This document shows, one piece after another, positions 24,505-39,800 of a stretch of 64,000 nucleotides of DNA; the stretch's first letter is position 1, and each line of letters opens with the position of its first letter. The stretch comes from Glandiceps talaboti (taxonomy: Eukaryota > Hemichordata > Enteropneusta > Spengelidae). The stretch is taken from the NCBI RefSeq assembly GCF_964340395.1, contig NC_135563.1, forward strand, positions 12,654,651-12,718,650, in the 5' to 3' direction. Made by a program: the position numbers and the translations under genes. Below the pieces are notes generated by a model, which did not search any database, was not told where the DNA came from, and saw only the letters and a list, made by a program, of their open reading frames with translations.

Positions 24505-27500
24505 AACTGGTTGATTTATACGACTATTTTATTAAGTCAAAATGTTTGGAAGGGCAAACATTGATTACATTATTCAACTCCACTTTACATGCTAGATTGC
24601 TGGAATGTATGTGTAAGGCGGCCTCCAGGGAACAGGTGTATTATAAGACTAAACCATACTAAGTGACCGTTTGTAAGAAAACAAGCCGTCTCCTCCATAT
24701 TCTCAGTTTTATCACGTCACCACTTGCAACACAGTTGCTATGTCATTTATCTGAAAATCTTTTTTAATTTTCGAAACTGTAATGAGTACTCTAAATAAGT
24801 GCGAAATCTGTACATAGAAGTGAACTGTAATGCTTATAACTTGTAAAGGAAACTTTTGATCTTTAAAGTTATTCGCAATACCTTTTCGGCACAGAAGCAA
24901 TTATTTCGACGATGCATTAATGTATAACTTAAAAACACTGTAGCTAGCATGACTCAGTTTCATTTTTGGAACAAGCTCTTTCCAAATATATGAGTTATAT
25001 AGTGAAGTGTACTTTTCTTCTATTTTTTTATCACTGTATGAAATATAGCAAACATTTGTTTACTTGTACATAGAGCATCGTTATTCCGTCATAATAATAC
25101 TTTGACGCCAGAACGATAAGTTAAGTGAAATTGGATTTAAAAATCGCCAATCGTCGCAATTGCCAATTGCCTTTATCATGCCCAGACGTCTACGTGTCTA
25201 TAAATAGTAAACTTTATTTAAGAGTGACAGTCATCCTAATTGGCTTTTACACTCATTATCATTAATGAGTTACAATTAGCGAACAGTTTATCCTTGGATC
25301 AATCGATTTTCATGGCAGATAACTTGCCCGGCATCGTTGAGAGATAGACAATCGTGCAAAGCAGTTCGGTGTATTTGTATTCAAAGATATCTCTCATAAA
25401 AACCTTGTATCCTGTACCACGACAAGGCACTGTTACTCTCCTTGGATAATAGCGAAATGTAATTTTTGTGAGTCATATGCATAGGTAATACAGCTTAAAT
25501 TTGGTACATTTTAATAAAACATTACAAAAATATGAGTTCGGACGTATCATGCGATGGCTGAAGTCTTGTATGTCAATCCCGATTTCAAATATTCATAAAA
25601 GTTTTCAAACAGACAAATTCACGTAACGAACCACGACGACATCCTCAGGGGTGTTTTCAGAGTATAGATGGCGCAGGCTATTGTGGATTTTGTGCGTCGT
25701 TTGTGGATTGTTTTCCCTCAGAGTAGAACATCAAAGATTTTACTTGATTGGAGGCTTAACAGAATCCTGATTAAAATGCATAGGAACCACCATCGGTCAT
25801 TTAACTAATAACGGTATCAGCTGCAAACATTGTTTGAGCATGGTCTGCATGTTAATGAGAACAACTTTTGGTATTTCTCTTTCAAAATATGTATCTCTTC
25901 AATGACACGTATATTGTGATTTTTATTGCTATGCCCTTCATGTCTCTGTATCTAACTTTCATTACATTTCTCTGTTATTGAATTGCGCCTGGAGACGTAA
26001 CTGCATGAGCCAGGGACGTGCCAACACGTCACGCGCTCTGAACTCTCAAACTAATCAAATCGAATAAGCTGGCAAGGAATACTTGATTTAAGAAAATATA
26101 CGAACATGGTTCAATTCGGAAGTTTATCAGGGGATCGATGCCGTACATGTTTTTGTTTAGAAACGTGCACGCACGACTTCTGGGTGAGTGAACAGAGTTA
26201 ACAAATAGAGATGATTGATACTGGATTACTAATGCATTGTCAAATCATTTAACAATGATTTAACTCGAATGAAGAGCACTGTTTGCATGATACATTGAGT
26301 GTGTTTCCTTGGCAATGTAGCGAAGACAGTTATGATGAAATCGCACCGATCTCCATTCTTTCTTTTTGTATAATCTTCCGTTCTTGTAATCTTCCTTAGT
26401 CGCTGTTCACCAAGTATTATATTTGTAACACATCTATTCTTAGAAGTATCAGTAGATAAATGCACAACATTGAAATACAGATCAAATGAAGGGATTTTGT
26501 CACACTGAGTGTCATATAAATCGCCACGTCAATTGAGAATGACATCAAGCAATGAACTTTACCCAATAAAGCCTTACATTTCACCGATTGGATCATACAT
26601 CAGTTTACACTCAAATGACATTTGGATTTCAATCATCGAGACAGTATCCTCAATGTAAAGTCTTAGTAACCTTTCAATGCATATGTGTTGTAAATGTTAA
26701 ACAATAGCATATCGTACGTTTCATATTTTTGCTATTTAAACGGGGACAACACAATGGTATGATAATCAATTCGGATATATCAAATTTTGCTGACAATATT
26801 ATATAAATAGGTGGTATCTATGAAAGAAAAATCCGTACGCTTTACTCAGAAGTTAGAAATAATTTGCAAGTTGTTTGACAGGAATTAATTCCCATTGCCT
26901 ACTCAACATCTTCATCTAATCCATCACAACTCACAAAACCTACAAGAACCTATCCATCTTGTTAAAAAGTGACATATAGTAATGTGATTGAACAGTTGTA
27001 GGTTAACATCAACACCCTTTCACCTACGAAAGACACTGCTTGTTTACCAGTCATTAACTTGAGTTTCTGATTGACATGCTCACAAACCAGACACATTGTT
27101 ATGCCATCTAAATCTAACCTTTGACATTGAATAATTTTAAATCGAACTGGGAGCTTTAGAGTCGTACAAACCTTTCGGTTAATGATCGAACTGACATTCC
27201 ATCAAGCTGAAAAAATATTGAAACATCAGCCCATTTAGACATCAAAGCATTGGAAAAATGTATGTGATTATCTCTATTTTAACGTTAATTTTCGTAAACT
27301 AAAACGTATTGGAAACCATTAGCTTTTGCGATCGACGGTTTTAAGGCAAGGTTGTTGAGAAAGGGGACCTGTGTTTTATAACAGGTGAGCAATGAATTGG
27401 CATCTGATGATGTGTGGGCGATAGTTTCGTCACTTGCGAATAACATAAGCATATGAATGTCAAATTTTTGCTTTAGGGTTGACATAATCGAGAATCAGTG

Positions 27501-28683
27501 ATCAGAAATCATTTAAGACTGATTCATGAAGACGTCCATGGCAGTTTATATTTACACTGACTTTCGGTGTTTTTCGTGCGTGATAAACATGTTCATTAGT
27601 GCACTTGTGTCATGATTGTCATCGCTCCGAGGGAGATTGGTCAATGTCAACTAGTAGCCACGTTATTCTGAACGATAAAGTAGGACATGTATGGCAGCAT
27701 TAAAGCATATCACAAGTCACCTTGGTTGACATGCATTGAACATCAAGAAGATTGAGAAAAATATGTACCTATACCATTGATGTTTCTCTGTTTTGTACAA
27801 TTTGAATTGCATAAGTTTTCAATCACTTTGTACACTTTTTGACATTTTAAAGGGGGGATATCTTGTGAAATCAATTTGTTTAATAAAAGTCTTGGATAAA
27901 AAATGTGATAAACTGTGTTTGTTTCACTCACTTTCACATATCAGTACGAAATTGCATTGACCTGAACCTAGGCGGAAGTGACGTGTGAAACTTGCAAGAC
28001 GGAATCTGTTAAACTGCATTGTAGACTGCGTACATCATATATTAAGACAAATACAAATAAGAATACAAAATTGATTTAAGCACTTTATGAATGTATGTAG
28101 CTTCAGAATTCTTGTTATGTCTTTGTCTTGATCCATTTTATTAGCCTTGGAAATCATTTACATAACATCATTTACATAATATTATTATGTACTTTTATTT
28201 TGTGACTGCAAACCTGTCATTGCACGAGACATGCGTACTTGCAGTGAAACGCCACGTTAGGCAGAAAAAGCACAGGTCAGGAATGACGTTGCATGGGTTA
28301 TAAACTATTAGACTAATTCAGTTGACTTACAAAATGAACATACAGCCGATTTCCGTGTCTGTTTACAGACGGTATGGCACCTAAAATAGAATCAATTTGA
28401 ACAACACTTAACCTATTGGGTTTCTGTAGCAATGAAGTGTTATCATGCCCATTTGGAAATATTTTCAAATAAAGTAAGGAAAAGTGAATGGACACTTACG
28501 ACATATTCTAAACTGAAAAGTAATCATTGACAAACTTCAGCCAGGAAATTTGAATTGAAATTTAATGAAGTTCTTTTATCCCTAGATAACCGCGTCTTCA
28601 ATTCTTGTGTCTCTCTGTGTGATTTATCACGCGATGTTCTATAAATCTCGTGTTGAGGAAGGTCGTATCTTAGACTAATTGGT

Positions 28684-28716
28684 ATAACCTCAGACATATA
28701 GCGGTCTGAGGTATAT
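28684..28716. repeat. small hairpin
   Basis: CCTCAGAC and GTCTGAGG flank an 8 bp centre, with TATA-type pairing extending outward. Structural motif only. Confidence 0.4.
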
Positions 28717-29249
28717 AACTGATGATGTCAAAAACCTTAAAACATGGATGTTAACGCTTGTCGCGTTATAATTGTGAACGCACGGATGATCACCTCCAGA
28801 CATTACCATGTATACACTTTTGAATTCACTTTTGGAATCACTATTGCTGGGTAAATCTCGCAGCGGAACAATTCATACTGTCGGGTTTTTATGGAGTGAC
28901 AATGGATTAATGGGCTTAAGTAGCTGTAGAGATTTTCAAGGTGTTGCGCACGTTTTTGTGTAATGGTTGTTACATAGTCACTAACAACTTGTGATAGAGA
29001 ATCGAAAAAACATCGTAGTTCGCTGCTTATGACGTATTAGGCAACTCATGTCTGGAAAAAATGTGATGGATAATAAGACAAGAGAATAGGAGAAAAGAGG
29101 TGAGGAAGGTTATGCAATAATGTTTTCTTTCATTTCAAAAACAGGACGTATAACATAACTTCTAATACCGTCACACTAATGTCAACATTGCAAGCATCAA
29201 CACAGCGTTATATTATTAAATACCTCCTTCAAAAGATTTCACAAAGATG

Positions 29250-29290
29250 ACATTCATTCATTCATTCATTCATTCATTCAATCAATCAAT
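29250..29290 (+). repeat. (ATTC)n then (AATC)n tract
   Basis: About seven CATT units followed by three AATC units. Confidence 0.93.
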
Positions 29291-30009
29291 ACGTCTAAGC
29301 ACAATTTCACGACACACCTACGTGTTCTCATTCTACCTATAAAATGAAAAACTCAGAAATATAGTAGGAATTATTTGTTGATGTACCATACATTGTAGTG
29401 ACGCATACAATAAAAGGCACACGCGCTGAAAGAATCACTTTTTAGAATTATAATAAGGGACTTGAAGCGTTTTGAAGAAATGCTAGATTATCTATTACAT
29501 CTGCCCATCTTAGTACTAACGATCACCAGGTATCTTGAAAATAATTGGACATGTGTCAATTGAATAGAGGAGTGATTCTACACTTTTATACAGCCAATAG
29601 TAATTGATGTCAGCTAAGTAATTAAAACTCACAGAGACGGGTATCAGTTAAAGGGACATGGTCTGCAACTAGTTAGTATTTGTCATTTTTATTGAATACT
29701 GTTGTTAGAACTATATAAGTAAAAACATAAAAGCATTGCTCATTTTTTGTACCTCATTTCCAAAATTAATTTCGCCGTCGAGTTTTGTATATACTTGGAA
29801 ACACGTGAATTGAAATCAATACCTAAGAATGATGCCTAAATTTGGATTATTTCTTCTTTAAGTATTCTACATTGTGACTGTACCTTAACAGAGTAGATCT
29901 AGCTGTGACCAACATACAAAATAAACTCAATGTTCGTTTTTGTATTATGAGGCAATCTTAGTATTCCATTCTAGGCTTTCAATGACATATTTGTCTCTGT
30001 TGCCATTTG

Positions 30010-30300
30010 ATGAACCAGATGAAACGTACACGCACTTCTCGGCTAAATATTTTCGATGAAATATTACGAAACCTATACGTAGCATACGCGAGGTTGAATG
30101 TAAACGATATGGAAATCTCCGTCGTCACATTGAAAAAGTTGAATAAAGATATATCCTCGAAGTCGTGCAGAGGAGATGGCGAACATGATAACGCAGCGCA
30201 TTCGATTCATCCTGCGGAAAAGAAGATTATAAAATACAAAAAGGGACTCATCAGGTGGCCATATTGGGATCTTACTGGTATTGATAATTCCAAACTGTAA
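30010..30300 (+). CDS. unrecognised basic ORF, 96 codons
   Basis: The ATG at 30010 opens a 96-codon frame ending in TAA. The frame is richer in CpG than the surroundings. The predicted protein is hydrophilic and Lys/Arg-rich, with a C-terminal aromatic phrase (IRWPYWDLTGID). No signal peptide, membrane segment or known domain is visible. An opposite-strand frame of 77 codons overlaps it, so openness may partly reflect composition. It may be a single small exon or nothing. Confidence 0.2.
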   Translation: MNQMKRTRTSRLNIFDEILRNLYVAYARLNVNDMEISVVTLKKLNKDISSKSCRGDGEHDNAAHSIHPAEKKIIKYKKGLIRWPYWDLTGIDNSKL

Positions 30301-33300
30301 ATGCATTAGCCATTGAAACCAAATCTAAACGTCGTGTGTTTGGAAGCATACACTATCAAGAAAAAACGTATGAATGTATCCCTAGGGCACAATCTTACAT
30401 GCAACTGATTCATATTGTGCTACTAAGTGCATGCAGTCGCCCTGGTCTACATTTGCGTTGTATTCAACTCTGTTTCCGATTGGATGTATTCACAACACTG
30501 TTATACTTCTTTATCAGTGAAGTGATTGGCACACTTAATCACGACGGCTGAGTACTGGTCCCCGAAGCACCGCTTCATTTATTCTCCGTGGGCTTCGTGA
30601 TCCCGTCTCATCGGATTTCCGTCTTTTTCTCTCCTTAAGACTTTCGTTCAGATGCTGTCAATGATGTCGTGTTTTTGTGGTCGTGTGCCATATCCCCATG
30701 GGCGTCCCCTGTAAATTGTAGGATCAATTAAATAATCCCGATTAAGTGTTCCGAACTTCTTTACATAAGAGTCCACCATTCTGTAACTGTAACCTGTCAA
30801 TCTGTTCAAACATTAAGTCAAATTAGCATACGGAATTTACGTTCTTTTATTCCGCTCACGCAAATCAATACCAATTTCGTATATAGGTTTGAGCATGCGC
30901 AAAATTTACGTTGACCCGACTCGTTCAACTCTATAACAACACTTTCAAGAGTCCAGTGTGCATTCACTTAGCGTCGATTCTAACAAAAAAGCGTAGGCAA
31001 AAGAAGAGCGGCAAATCTATATTCAAAAGAGATAACGGGTATGGAGATGTAATTCTTGGATGGTCATGGTAGTCTGTTGTATAAATATCATTTGAAAGGG
31101 TAAGTGGTCCTCTTCAACGTTGTGTGTGTCGTTTGTCCTTTGACATCTTACGACAGTAGTATTCTGGCATTGGAAAAAAAAGCATTACATAGAATCGTCG
31201 CAGTACAACCTTTGCATAGATACACCCGATAGGAGCAATGCCTCTATTTACATTTCATTAGAAACATATTATATGCCTTGGTTTCATGTTTGCTGATGCT
31301 TTTAGAATCGGCTGATACTATCACAAGCAAAGTTATGGGCCTTTGGAGACATTCATTTTCTTCGATCGTTTTTCTTACTTTTCTCAACTGAACACTTTTG
31401 GTGGTTGATATATTGCGTCCGTTTGTTTCGCAGTTCTCTGAGCAAGTAAAAAACAACCATTTTTTTCCATGCGACCTATGAAGTAACGCGATCGTTAATG
31501 CACGAAGTTTTATATAAACAGTTTATTTAACGGACATCACGGTATGGTAGACTTTTAAAACAGATTTGGCATAGTATTTCGGGTATTATATTACATACCT
31601 ATGTCTAGCTAGGTGACTCAATTTCAAGGTGACTTTGAAACATGTTCAAGCTTTTCTTAACTCTTTTATTTCACACTTCAAGTTGTTTAAACATTGACAT
31701 TACTTGATAAATCACTAAACTCTCGACTTACCTTACCCGATTCAAGCACATATGATGAACTTTTCTTGGACAGAGATGTTTAGTTCTACCTCACCACAAT
31801 AGCTTGATAGCCCTTTATATTAAGTCCACTGAAAGTATCGTTTTTACGATTTTAAATTATGTGCAAATAACAAGCAAAATATAAAACTTGCCTTTAGGCG
31901 TTAAGACACACAGTTGTACAAATGACAATCAACAGTAAGTCATCAAACAATAATACAGGTTGCTACAGATATTTCGCATATAAATATATGACTTTTAAAA
32001 AAAATATGGCGGAAATATGACGTAATAGGGAACGGTACAATATATTTAGTATCTGTAAAGTGTTACGCCCTGTGATGCAAACTCACCATCTGCTCAGGTA
32101 GAATTAAATAAGGTAGATATGGTAATTGGGTATATAATAATGTGTGTTAAATAAGACAGCATCATGAAAGAGAGGAGAAGGGACTTTTGATAAAGAAACC
32201 CCACAAAAAAGTGCATTACTCTGCTGTAATGTTTTGAAAATTCAAACACGCACGTTTCTATGTCCTGGTATTCAGACACATGAATGCAATTGAATTAAGA
32301 ACGTACATCACACACAAAGATTAAACCCTAGGAATCATGCAAACAACAAATCTCTGGTTGCTATAACAACGTTATTAGAACAGGAAATCGGATTACATGA
32401 TATTTTACGAAAACAGTTAAATATGAAAGTTAATTGGATCTCTCGGAGACAATTTAAAGTGATGCCGGAAGATAATTGGAAAATAGTCAATAAAAACTCG
32501 CGATGAAAATCAAGCTTGACAGCATGATGGAACAAAACAATTTTGGTGCGTAATACAGCTTTATCCATTACATATACTTTACCTGTAGTTCGTGACTTTC
32601 AAATGTCATTTTGTATTATCCACAGTTGTGCTCATTCTCCTCAATACCTCTTCTCAGAATGTCTCGACAACACACTTCACTTCCCATTAATGTATTGATA
32701 ATAACTTAACACGGTTTACATTATTATATATTCTTGTACGTTTGAGTGAGACACGTTCATTGCCTTATGATGACACTCCATCATTCTTTAAAGTTGATTC
32801 CAAGTGTAAATCGTGTCTGTCACAACTAGCGTCATCACCTAAAAGAGGCCCATACTGTAATCGGTACCTTTGCTAGTTAATACAATTATCCTGAAAGACT
32901 GTAACATGAAAAGTACTGCATGCCGAATGTACGGTGATAATTTATGAGACGATACAAGTTCCAATCTATGTTCTAATCTGGCATTCTTAATTCAATACTT
33001 GTACTCCGTAAATCAGACTAAAGGCAGCCTTTATCACCATGGCAGACCCAGGAAGTGTTCAGTATCGCTACTTTTTATTTATGTAACCATACACTGCGTC
33101 ATCTGGTGGAGAGTCAGCGTCGATCTTTTACAGCATGTGTACCAGAGTTCGTCAGATTTACATGAGATCTTGAACTATTCTGCAAAAGATTTTTGTTCGC
33201 CATGTAAAGTTCATTCGATGAACTAATTCATCTTAAACCGCTCGTGTTACAGATATATCAAAAAATGAAAGAGTGTGTATAGATCTAGTCTAGACTTTGG

Positions 33301-35295
33301 GATTTCGACTATGTCTGTAGGGAGCACATATAGTCGAAATCCACCAGAGAGAAGACGTATATCTGAATGTTGATTGCTTTCTCGAGGTGCGGCATATATA
33401 GACATCGCCATTGTCTAAAATAGATTTTTAACAGACAGAAAAAAATGCTTTGATTTTTGGTGCCAACATACGCGCAGTCGTGTGCAAATCATAACCATTA
33501 ACCGTTTCAAAATTAAGCATGTTAATTCTCTGGTAAGTTTCTTTTCAATTGGCCCCAGGGAAAAAAATCCCCATGATTTCTGGTATCGATTACGATTCAT
33601 TAGACCATTCATCTATTTTGCACGATTGTAAAAAGTCAAAGATATTATATATCAGTCAGGAATTTAGGATACTCATGTTTAAACAACCGTCTTTGTAAAT
33701 ATTAAGTCAATTTGATGGATTCACAGTTACTACAGCTCCTATCAATTTGCCTCAAAAGATGAAGTGAAGCATTGTGGAATACTCATCACATTATAAGGCC
33801 GGACAAATAATACTAAATTGTGTGTTTCCTATAACCCGAAGCCACTGACCCTAAACATGTTTTAAATATGGAATTAAAACAAAAAGATAAAGTATTATTT
33901 GTCTTCTTAATCTTGACTTTCATACACGTCTGTTTTCTTTACCCAGTGATGTATGCACATATTTCATCAAGCTATCACAGAAGGGGTATTCTGACTGATA
34001 TTTTGTTTGTTCTTGGATGGAAGCAATATATTTCAAAAATATAAACAATTAAAAGGATCAAATAAGATAAGATAAATTCTCATCGGAAATACACATTGTG
34101 TAGGGTTTTTTTTCGCCTTCATCCTCATGTGATGTTTGTATGTTTGACAGCGTAAATTATGTGTATTCACTAGATGACAGGACTACTTATAAGACTACAT
34201 CTTTTGCCCACTCAAACAGGAAATATATATTGGTGTCATATTGACGGCATGAAAACAGATCCAGATATTAGTGACGTCATCATAGGCACGTGCTGCAGTC
34301 ATGACAGTCAGACAAATTTGAGGAGAACACCAGGATAAGAACGATCATTTTTTACTTGAAATTGGTCCTACATCCATTCTAGGTATCACCTTGCACTGTG
34401 TAATGTGTATATGTGTCGAAGGTTTCCAAATCCGAATATCGATTTATTCGTACACGTAAATTTGATTATATTCGCCTAATTCGGGAGTATATCATGTGGT
34501 CTGTAAACGTGTTCAAACTGGTAAGGAATGACATGTCTTAAAACCGATGAAAACCTGTAAAGATTAATTGCGGTTTCAAAACGCAAGGAGATGACTTTAT
34601 GAAAATCCAAGTCGAACCAGTACTAGTGCGGCCATGGGACCACCATCTTCCAGACATCCAAGGTGACAAGGCGCGTCATTGCTGTCAAGACTCATTGGTT
34701 GATGTCATTGCAAAAGCTTCAAAAACTCTTTACACGAGTAAAGCATAAAATGAATAACACTGTAATGATCATTGAACGAAATAACTCTAGCTTCTACAAC
34801 GACGTCGCACCATCAAAGCTTAAAGCCTCACTTTCACCTCTTACATCATTTCCATCCCAGTAGTTCACAACTTTAATTTAGACACCACTCTAAGAGATTA
34901 CACGTAAATACTAGTACGAATTGAACATCATGATTACAACGAACTGAAAAAAAAACTACATGCTTGATTAAGGGAAGTTAATTTATCGCCATGTCCAAAG
35001 TCGAGTCGGTTGAATTGGGTGATGGGGGAAATTTAATTCTTCTAAGAGTGTACGTGCGTTCATTAGAGTAATCAAGTTTGTAAGACTTGGGGTGATGAAG
35101 CTGTCATTCCTCTTCGTTACATTGTTTGTTAAAGCTAAATCCGAAACTTTACTTTCGTGATTGAACATCTGTCACAGTACGACGGTTTAAAGTAGTTTCA
35201 ATCTCTGACACCTGAAAATGGATGGCATGGCCTTTTGATACGTTGTCTGGATGGACGATAGTGATCTTTTAATACCTCTAAGAATAGTCAGAGTC
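30301..35295. other. non-coding stretch
   Basis: A moderately GC-richer block at ~30540-30720 stands out but holds no long frame. Otherwise AT-rich with only short frames and the hairpin at 33300. Confidence 0.45.
33300..33342. repeat. 13 bp inverted repeat with short loop
   Basis: GGATTTCGACTAT near 33300 is inverted as ATAGTCGAAATCC at 33330-33342 around a 17 bp centre. No coding context. Confidence 0.5.
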
Positions 35296-35485
35296 TGAGG
35301 TGTTATTCTGATAGACGTTGTTCCATTCCCAGACTACTGTTAGTTTCTTATTATCTTTTCAGAGATTACGCACGTCTTTGAACTTCGTTCTGAGGTGTTA
35401 TTCTGATAGACATTGTTCCATTCTCAGAGTACTGTTAGTTTCTTATTATCTTTTCAGAGATTACGCACGTTTTTGAACTTCGTTC
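35296..35485 (+). repeat. 95 bp tandem duplication, two copies
   Basis: Copy 1 (35296-35390) and copy 2 (35391-35485) are identical except for about four substitutions. Both run from TGAGGTGTTATTCTGATAGA to TTTGAACTTCGTTC. The low divergence points to a recent duplication. No ORF crosses it. Confidence 0.9.
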
Positions 35486-36778
35486 GCAACAGTATATGAT
35501 GTTGATAACGAGACTCGATAAATCTTAGCAAACTACAATCGATGTGCTATATAGTCTCCTGGAAGTTACTAACTTTGACTTGACTTCAAGTATGCAATTT
35601 TTATTTACGCTGCAGTAGACATAAAAACGGCCCATTTTTTCTCCTTGATATCCAGATTGTTTTCGCGTAACGACTTTAACTCAATTCCAATACTTGTATG
35701 GAGTTTTGTAACTCTCTTCCTGTTGGACTAGTACAATCTCAAGTTTAGTACTAGTACAGTGCCCCGTCTGGAATTTTCAGTCATGACATTTTTCTAGACA
35801 CTCAATGGTAAACATGCCAAGTCGAAAACTTACTATATATTTAAATGAGGTCTGCATATATCGAATTCCAAACACTCCGAGTCTTTTTCGACACGTACAA
35901 ATCTGATTGATCTGACGACTTCGCTTTGCGTATCACCGACACGACAGATCATCACTGCAAACGTATTGAAGGAAATGAGCGCCCTCAAGCAAGATAAAAC
36001 AACATAAGCTCACATGCGATGAAAATTGAGTCATAGGAAGAAATTGGATTATAAAACCATGTATTTTTCAGATTCTCTAGAGATTACCCTTTACATAATT
36101 TTGATATCAAACACGATAGGATGAGTACATGCAGTAATTTTTTTGAAGAATTTATATTCAATTTTGCTCTTGTCGACTCAATTACACGTTTTGGTGTATA
36201 TATGTATATTATATATGCATGTGATTCCTGGGCAACTCGGTAGAAATAATTCGTCGTAACATCTTATCAATGCCAGGAATTATTATACTTGATTGAAAGA
36301 TAAGCTAGGTATCCATGTCATTCAATTTAGTATAACTTTACATGAATTCTGTTTATAGGCAGATTTACGGATTTAGGTCGGAAATTCATTAAGCAATTCC
36401 ATGACAACATTGATGTTTCCAACACCCAAATAAGAGATCGGCATGGCAATGAATTCAACGCAATTCAACTTTGATTCTACGCCTACAGCAGTAGTTATCA
36501 CGTAGTACACGCTAAGTTTGCGCTGTTCAATTTCTCCAACATCCACGTTTTATGTTCTTTATTTCAAACGAGATCGGGTCGATTTTTTTTCTCTGTTATA
36601 TAATAGTGATAGTTATCAACAAGCGCGAGTCGAACAGTACGCTGTCTACAATTTGGATTTGTGTCTTATAAGCCCAAGGGGCTGGATGTGGCAAGTTGTA
36701 ATAACAATTGTACCAGATCATATATACAAATGTATACTTTAATTATAAGTCCACATAGGACACGTTAATAAATAAAAT

Positions 36779-36823
<45 letters not shown>

Positions 36824-39800
36824 TTAAAATAAGTACTGGCAAATTTGTAAAGTATAATTGTATTTTGGAGGTACGCATATATATCCTACATGAGGACTCC
36901 AGCATGAGTCATGCACACCGTTACAGGGGCAGAAAACTCATCATCGCTATCTTTCTGTCAGACATCAGGCGCGGATGGTATTAAAGAGGTTGTTTTCTTG
37001 TAGAGTTTCCTAGCATGCTTGTTCATGTCTGTCAACAGTCATCATGCATCTATGGAATACAGTATGTTGGTATGACTCACAGATAACACTGTTTTCAGTT
37101 CAGTAAAAACCGACATTTCAAACATCATCATCGGAATCATAATCTAATCAATGGCAATCGCTTAGTATGAAAGACACAATGATGGTAATGTAAAGGAAAG
37201 TCTGTCGACCTCTAATTATTGTACTCAAATCTCGTGGCAAATCTCGTGGCAAATCTTGTGTCAAATACATGCATTCTGATGACAATATCCCACATTTCGT
37301 ATAAATTTATACGATGTCTATATGTATCAACGTAAATTTTAATAGTAAATGCATTGTTATTTGTATAACCAGACACACACTTGCCTGTTGGGTGTTCTTA
37401 ATATATTACATTTTATTAACAGCGGGCACAAAATCCCCTACTCAGCAAACACACGTTTGTGTCATTCCTTCCAACGTATACAGATACAGATCTATAATTA
37501 ACTACAGCTTACACCCACTTTAAGAATCGACACCTTTGTATATTTGAATAAAGGAAATCAATTTCAAAAGGTAACCCTAAGGTAACCCTGTGTTAAGTCA
37601 ACGTCTGCAAGCAATGTAATCATATACAGATACATTTCCCCAGGCCAATTCAGGACACATGGCGATAAGGTTTCAAACTGCAATGCTTTACAATTATTCA
37701 TCCTGTGACCGACTCCATGATCAAGACTCTCCTTTGCACAAACTCAATAAACACGTGGTAGTAGTATGAGAATCTTATTCAATGAGACATCAACCTTCTT
37801 TCATTTTGATAGAGATCTGCAACTGTGTCATTCTGAACGGTCTTCGCCGGGTTTTAGGCCCCAGTCTAAGTTAAATTTGAAAAAATGGCGCCCTCTATGG
37901 CCGGTTCAGAAACAAAATCGATAGCGACACCCACGAGTCTACTGTTATTGTTTATCACTGAAATTCGACACCTTCTTTACTGTAATACATCATTGTATCT
38001 TTAGTTTCTGACTGTGATTGTCATTTCTAAGACATGCGTGTGCAAGCTGTTCAAATCACGATTATGAATTGAAAGCGTCACCAACATGTTCTCACAATTT
38101 TTAATTTAAACAGTTTTAACAGACTGATGACCGACCGGCTTATCCTTTCTAAACTATGAAGAGGAACAAAAAGTTAGAGGTCACTCCAAATTCACTGGAG
38201 AGTCTCTCTCCAATATCTATGACCAACCTTACAATTAATGGTTTCGAGAATTTCCATGTTCCGATTTATTCGTAACTTTCTACATATCCCTATGACATCA
38301 TAGATTTCAAACACGTTCAGTAGTGTTAGGCTTTAGCTCATTGTAGGGTTAATTCCGAAACGTCAGCTATCTATCAATTTTAAATTGGACTGGGCATGGG
38401 GGTATGTATAGTCTTTCTTAGACTCGGTCTGCTGTTTTCCTTGTCTAAATATAACAACGTTTTGACGATAATTTCCTACCTGTGGGAAATCAACTAATAT
38501 ACAGATTGGTGCATTTGTAGCAGCAGGATTCGTATGATATTTTCCCTTAAACACAGAACTACCCTATATAAAAAGTAGTATGGCTAATCTATGCGGGAAA
38601 TTCAAACTGCTGAACAGAGCACTAGCTTCTGGGTCTTATTTTTCAGCATTTTTTCTGTGCTCCGAGAAACACACAGGTCATGTATCATGTACAAATTGTT
38701 TGTGAATGTCGTAGGATGGTAACTTGATACACAAATTAGTTGAAAATCAATATGTTTGTTTCATAGAATGAAAAGACCTTTCAAAATGAGACACATTCCC
38801 CTGCAAACAGCTGTTTAGATTGTGTGTCACTCAGGATTATTCAAATATGCGGCATTTGCAAGTGAACAACCCGGCAATCTAAAGCAATATCATGAACCTG
38901 TGGGACTGAGTATATTTTATCTTTAACAAGTTTTATATTCCGGTACAATACGTTTCGTAACAACAATCCCCCACGAAAATATCATGTGTTCATCACAGTA
39001 AGTTTGACTTTTGGATAGGTTCATGGTCATGTATAACTATTTCCACGAAATAGAGCGGAAGACTAAGTTCAAGTTCATAAACCAGTTTATAGGGTGTGGA
39101 ACTAACGATTGTTATTACATTTGTATTTCAATTTTCTGTGTGTAGTTGGGCTCTCTGCACCGTGCAACATTTCGAGCTTCCAGCTAATCCCAGAAACCAG
39201 TAATCTTCAAAAGGTAATGTTACAATTATATAAATTTTCCATCCAGTTATTCACTTACTAAAATGCAGTGTATCTATCCCTTTATACACTTGAAAGAGAT
39301 GAATATTAGCTTTGTGTATGTAACACGTGGGGGGTGGGGGAGCTGCAGACGATGTTTTTTGCCAATACTAATATGAACCTTGTGGTGTGTTCCCAATGAG
39401 TACCATGACGCGGTTAAGATCTTTACTGTTGATCTCTGGTATGTCAAGGGATCTAGTTAAGGCCGTAACAAACCCATTGAATGGCAACTATATTTGAAAT
39501 AGACCATGACGAAATTAGGTTATCATTTGTGGATTCAAGACTTGCGTCATATAAGGCTTAATACCGGCGTCTTGTATTACATATATACTTAGTTCTCAGT
39601 TAAATATCATATACGCTTCGTTTCTACGTTCTTATAATGATAACGCCACACAGGAAATCGTCATAGCAAGTGAACCGTGCATCTGTCACTTTCTTAGACA
39701 AAAGTATTAGTATATACTTCGTCGACAACGTCCTTTAAAAGTAAACTTTAGCGGAGAACAACATCCTGTTTCGGCCATCGACACTGATAAAAACAAGTCA

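Larger units (their letters stand above)
23264..29249. other. non-coding stretch
   Basis: About 6 kb of AT-rich single-copy-looking DNA. Small hairpins at 23494-23523 (TACCAAATGA with its complement), 24479-24504 and 28684-28716. No convincing coding frame. Confidence 0.45.
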
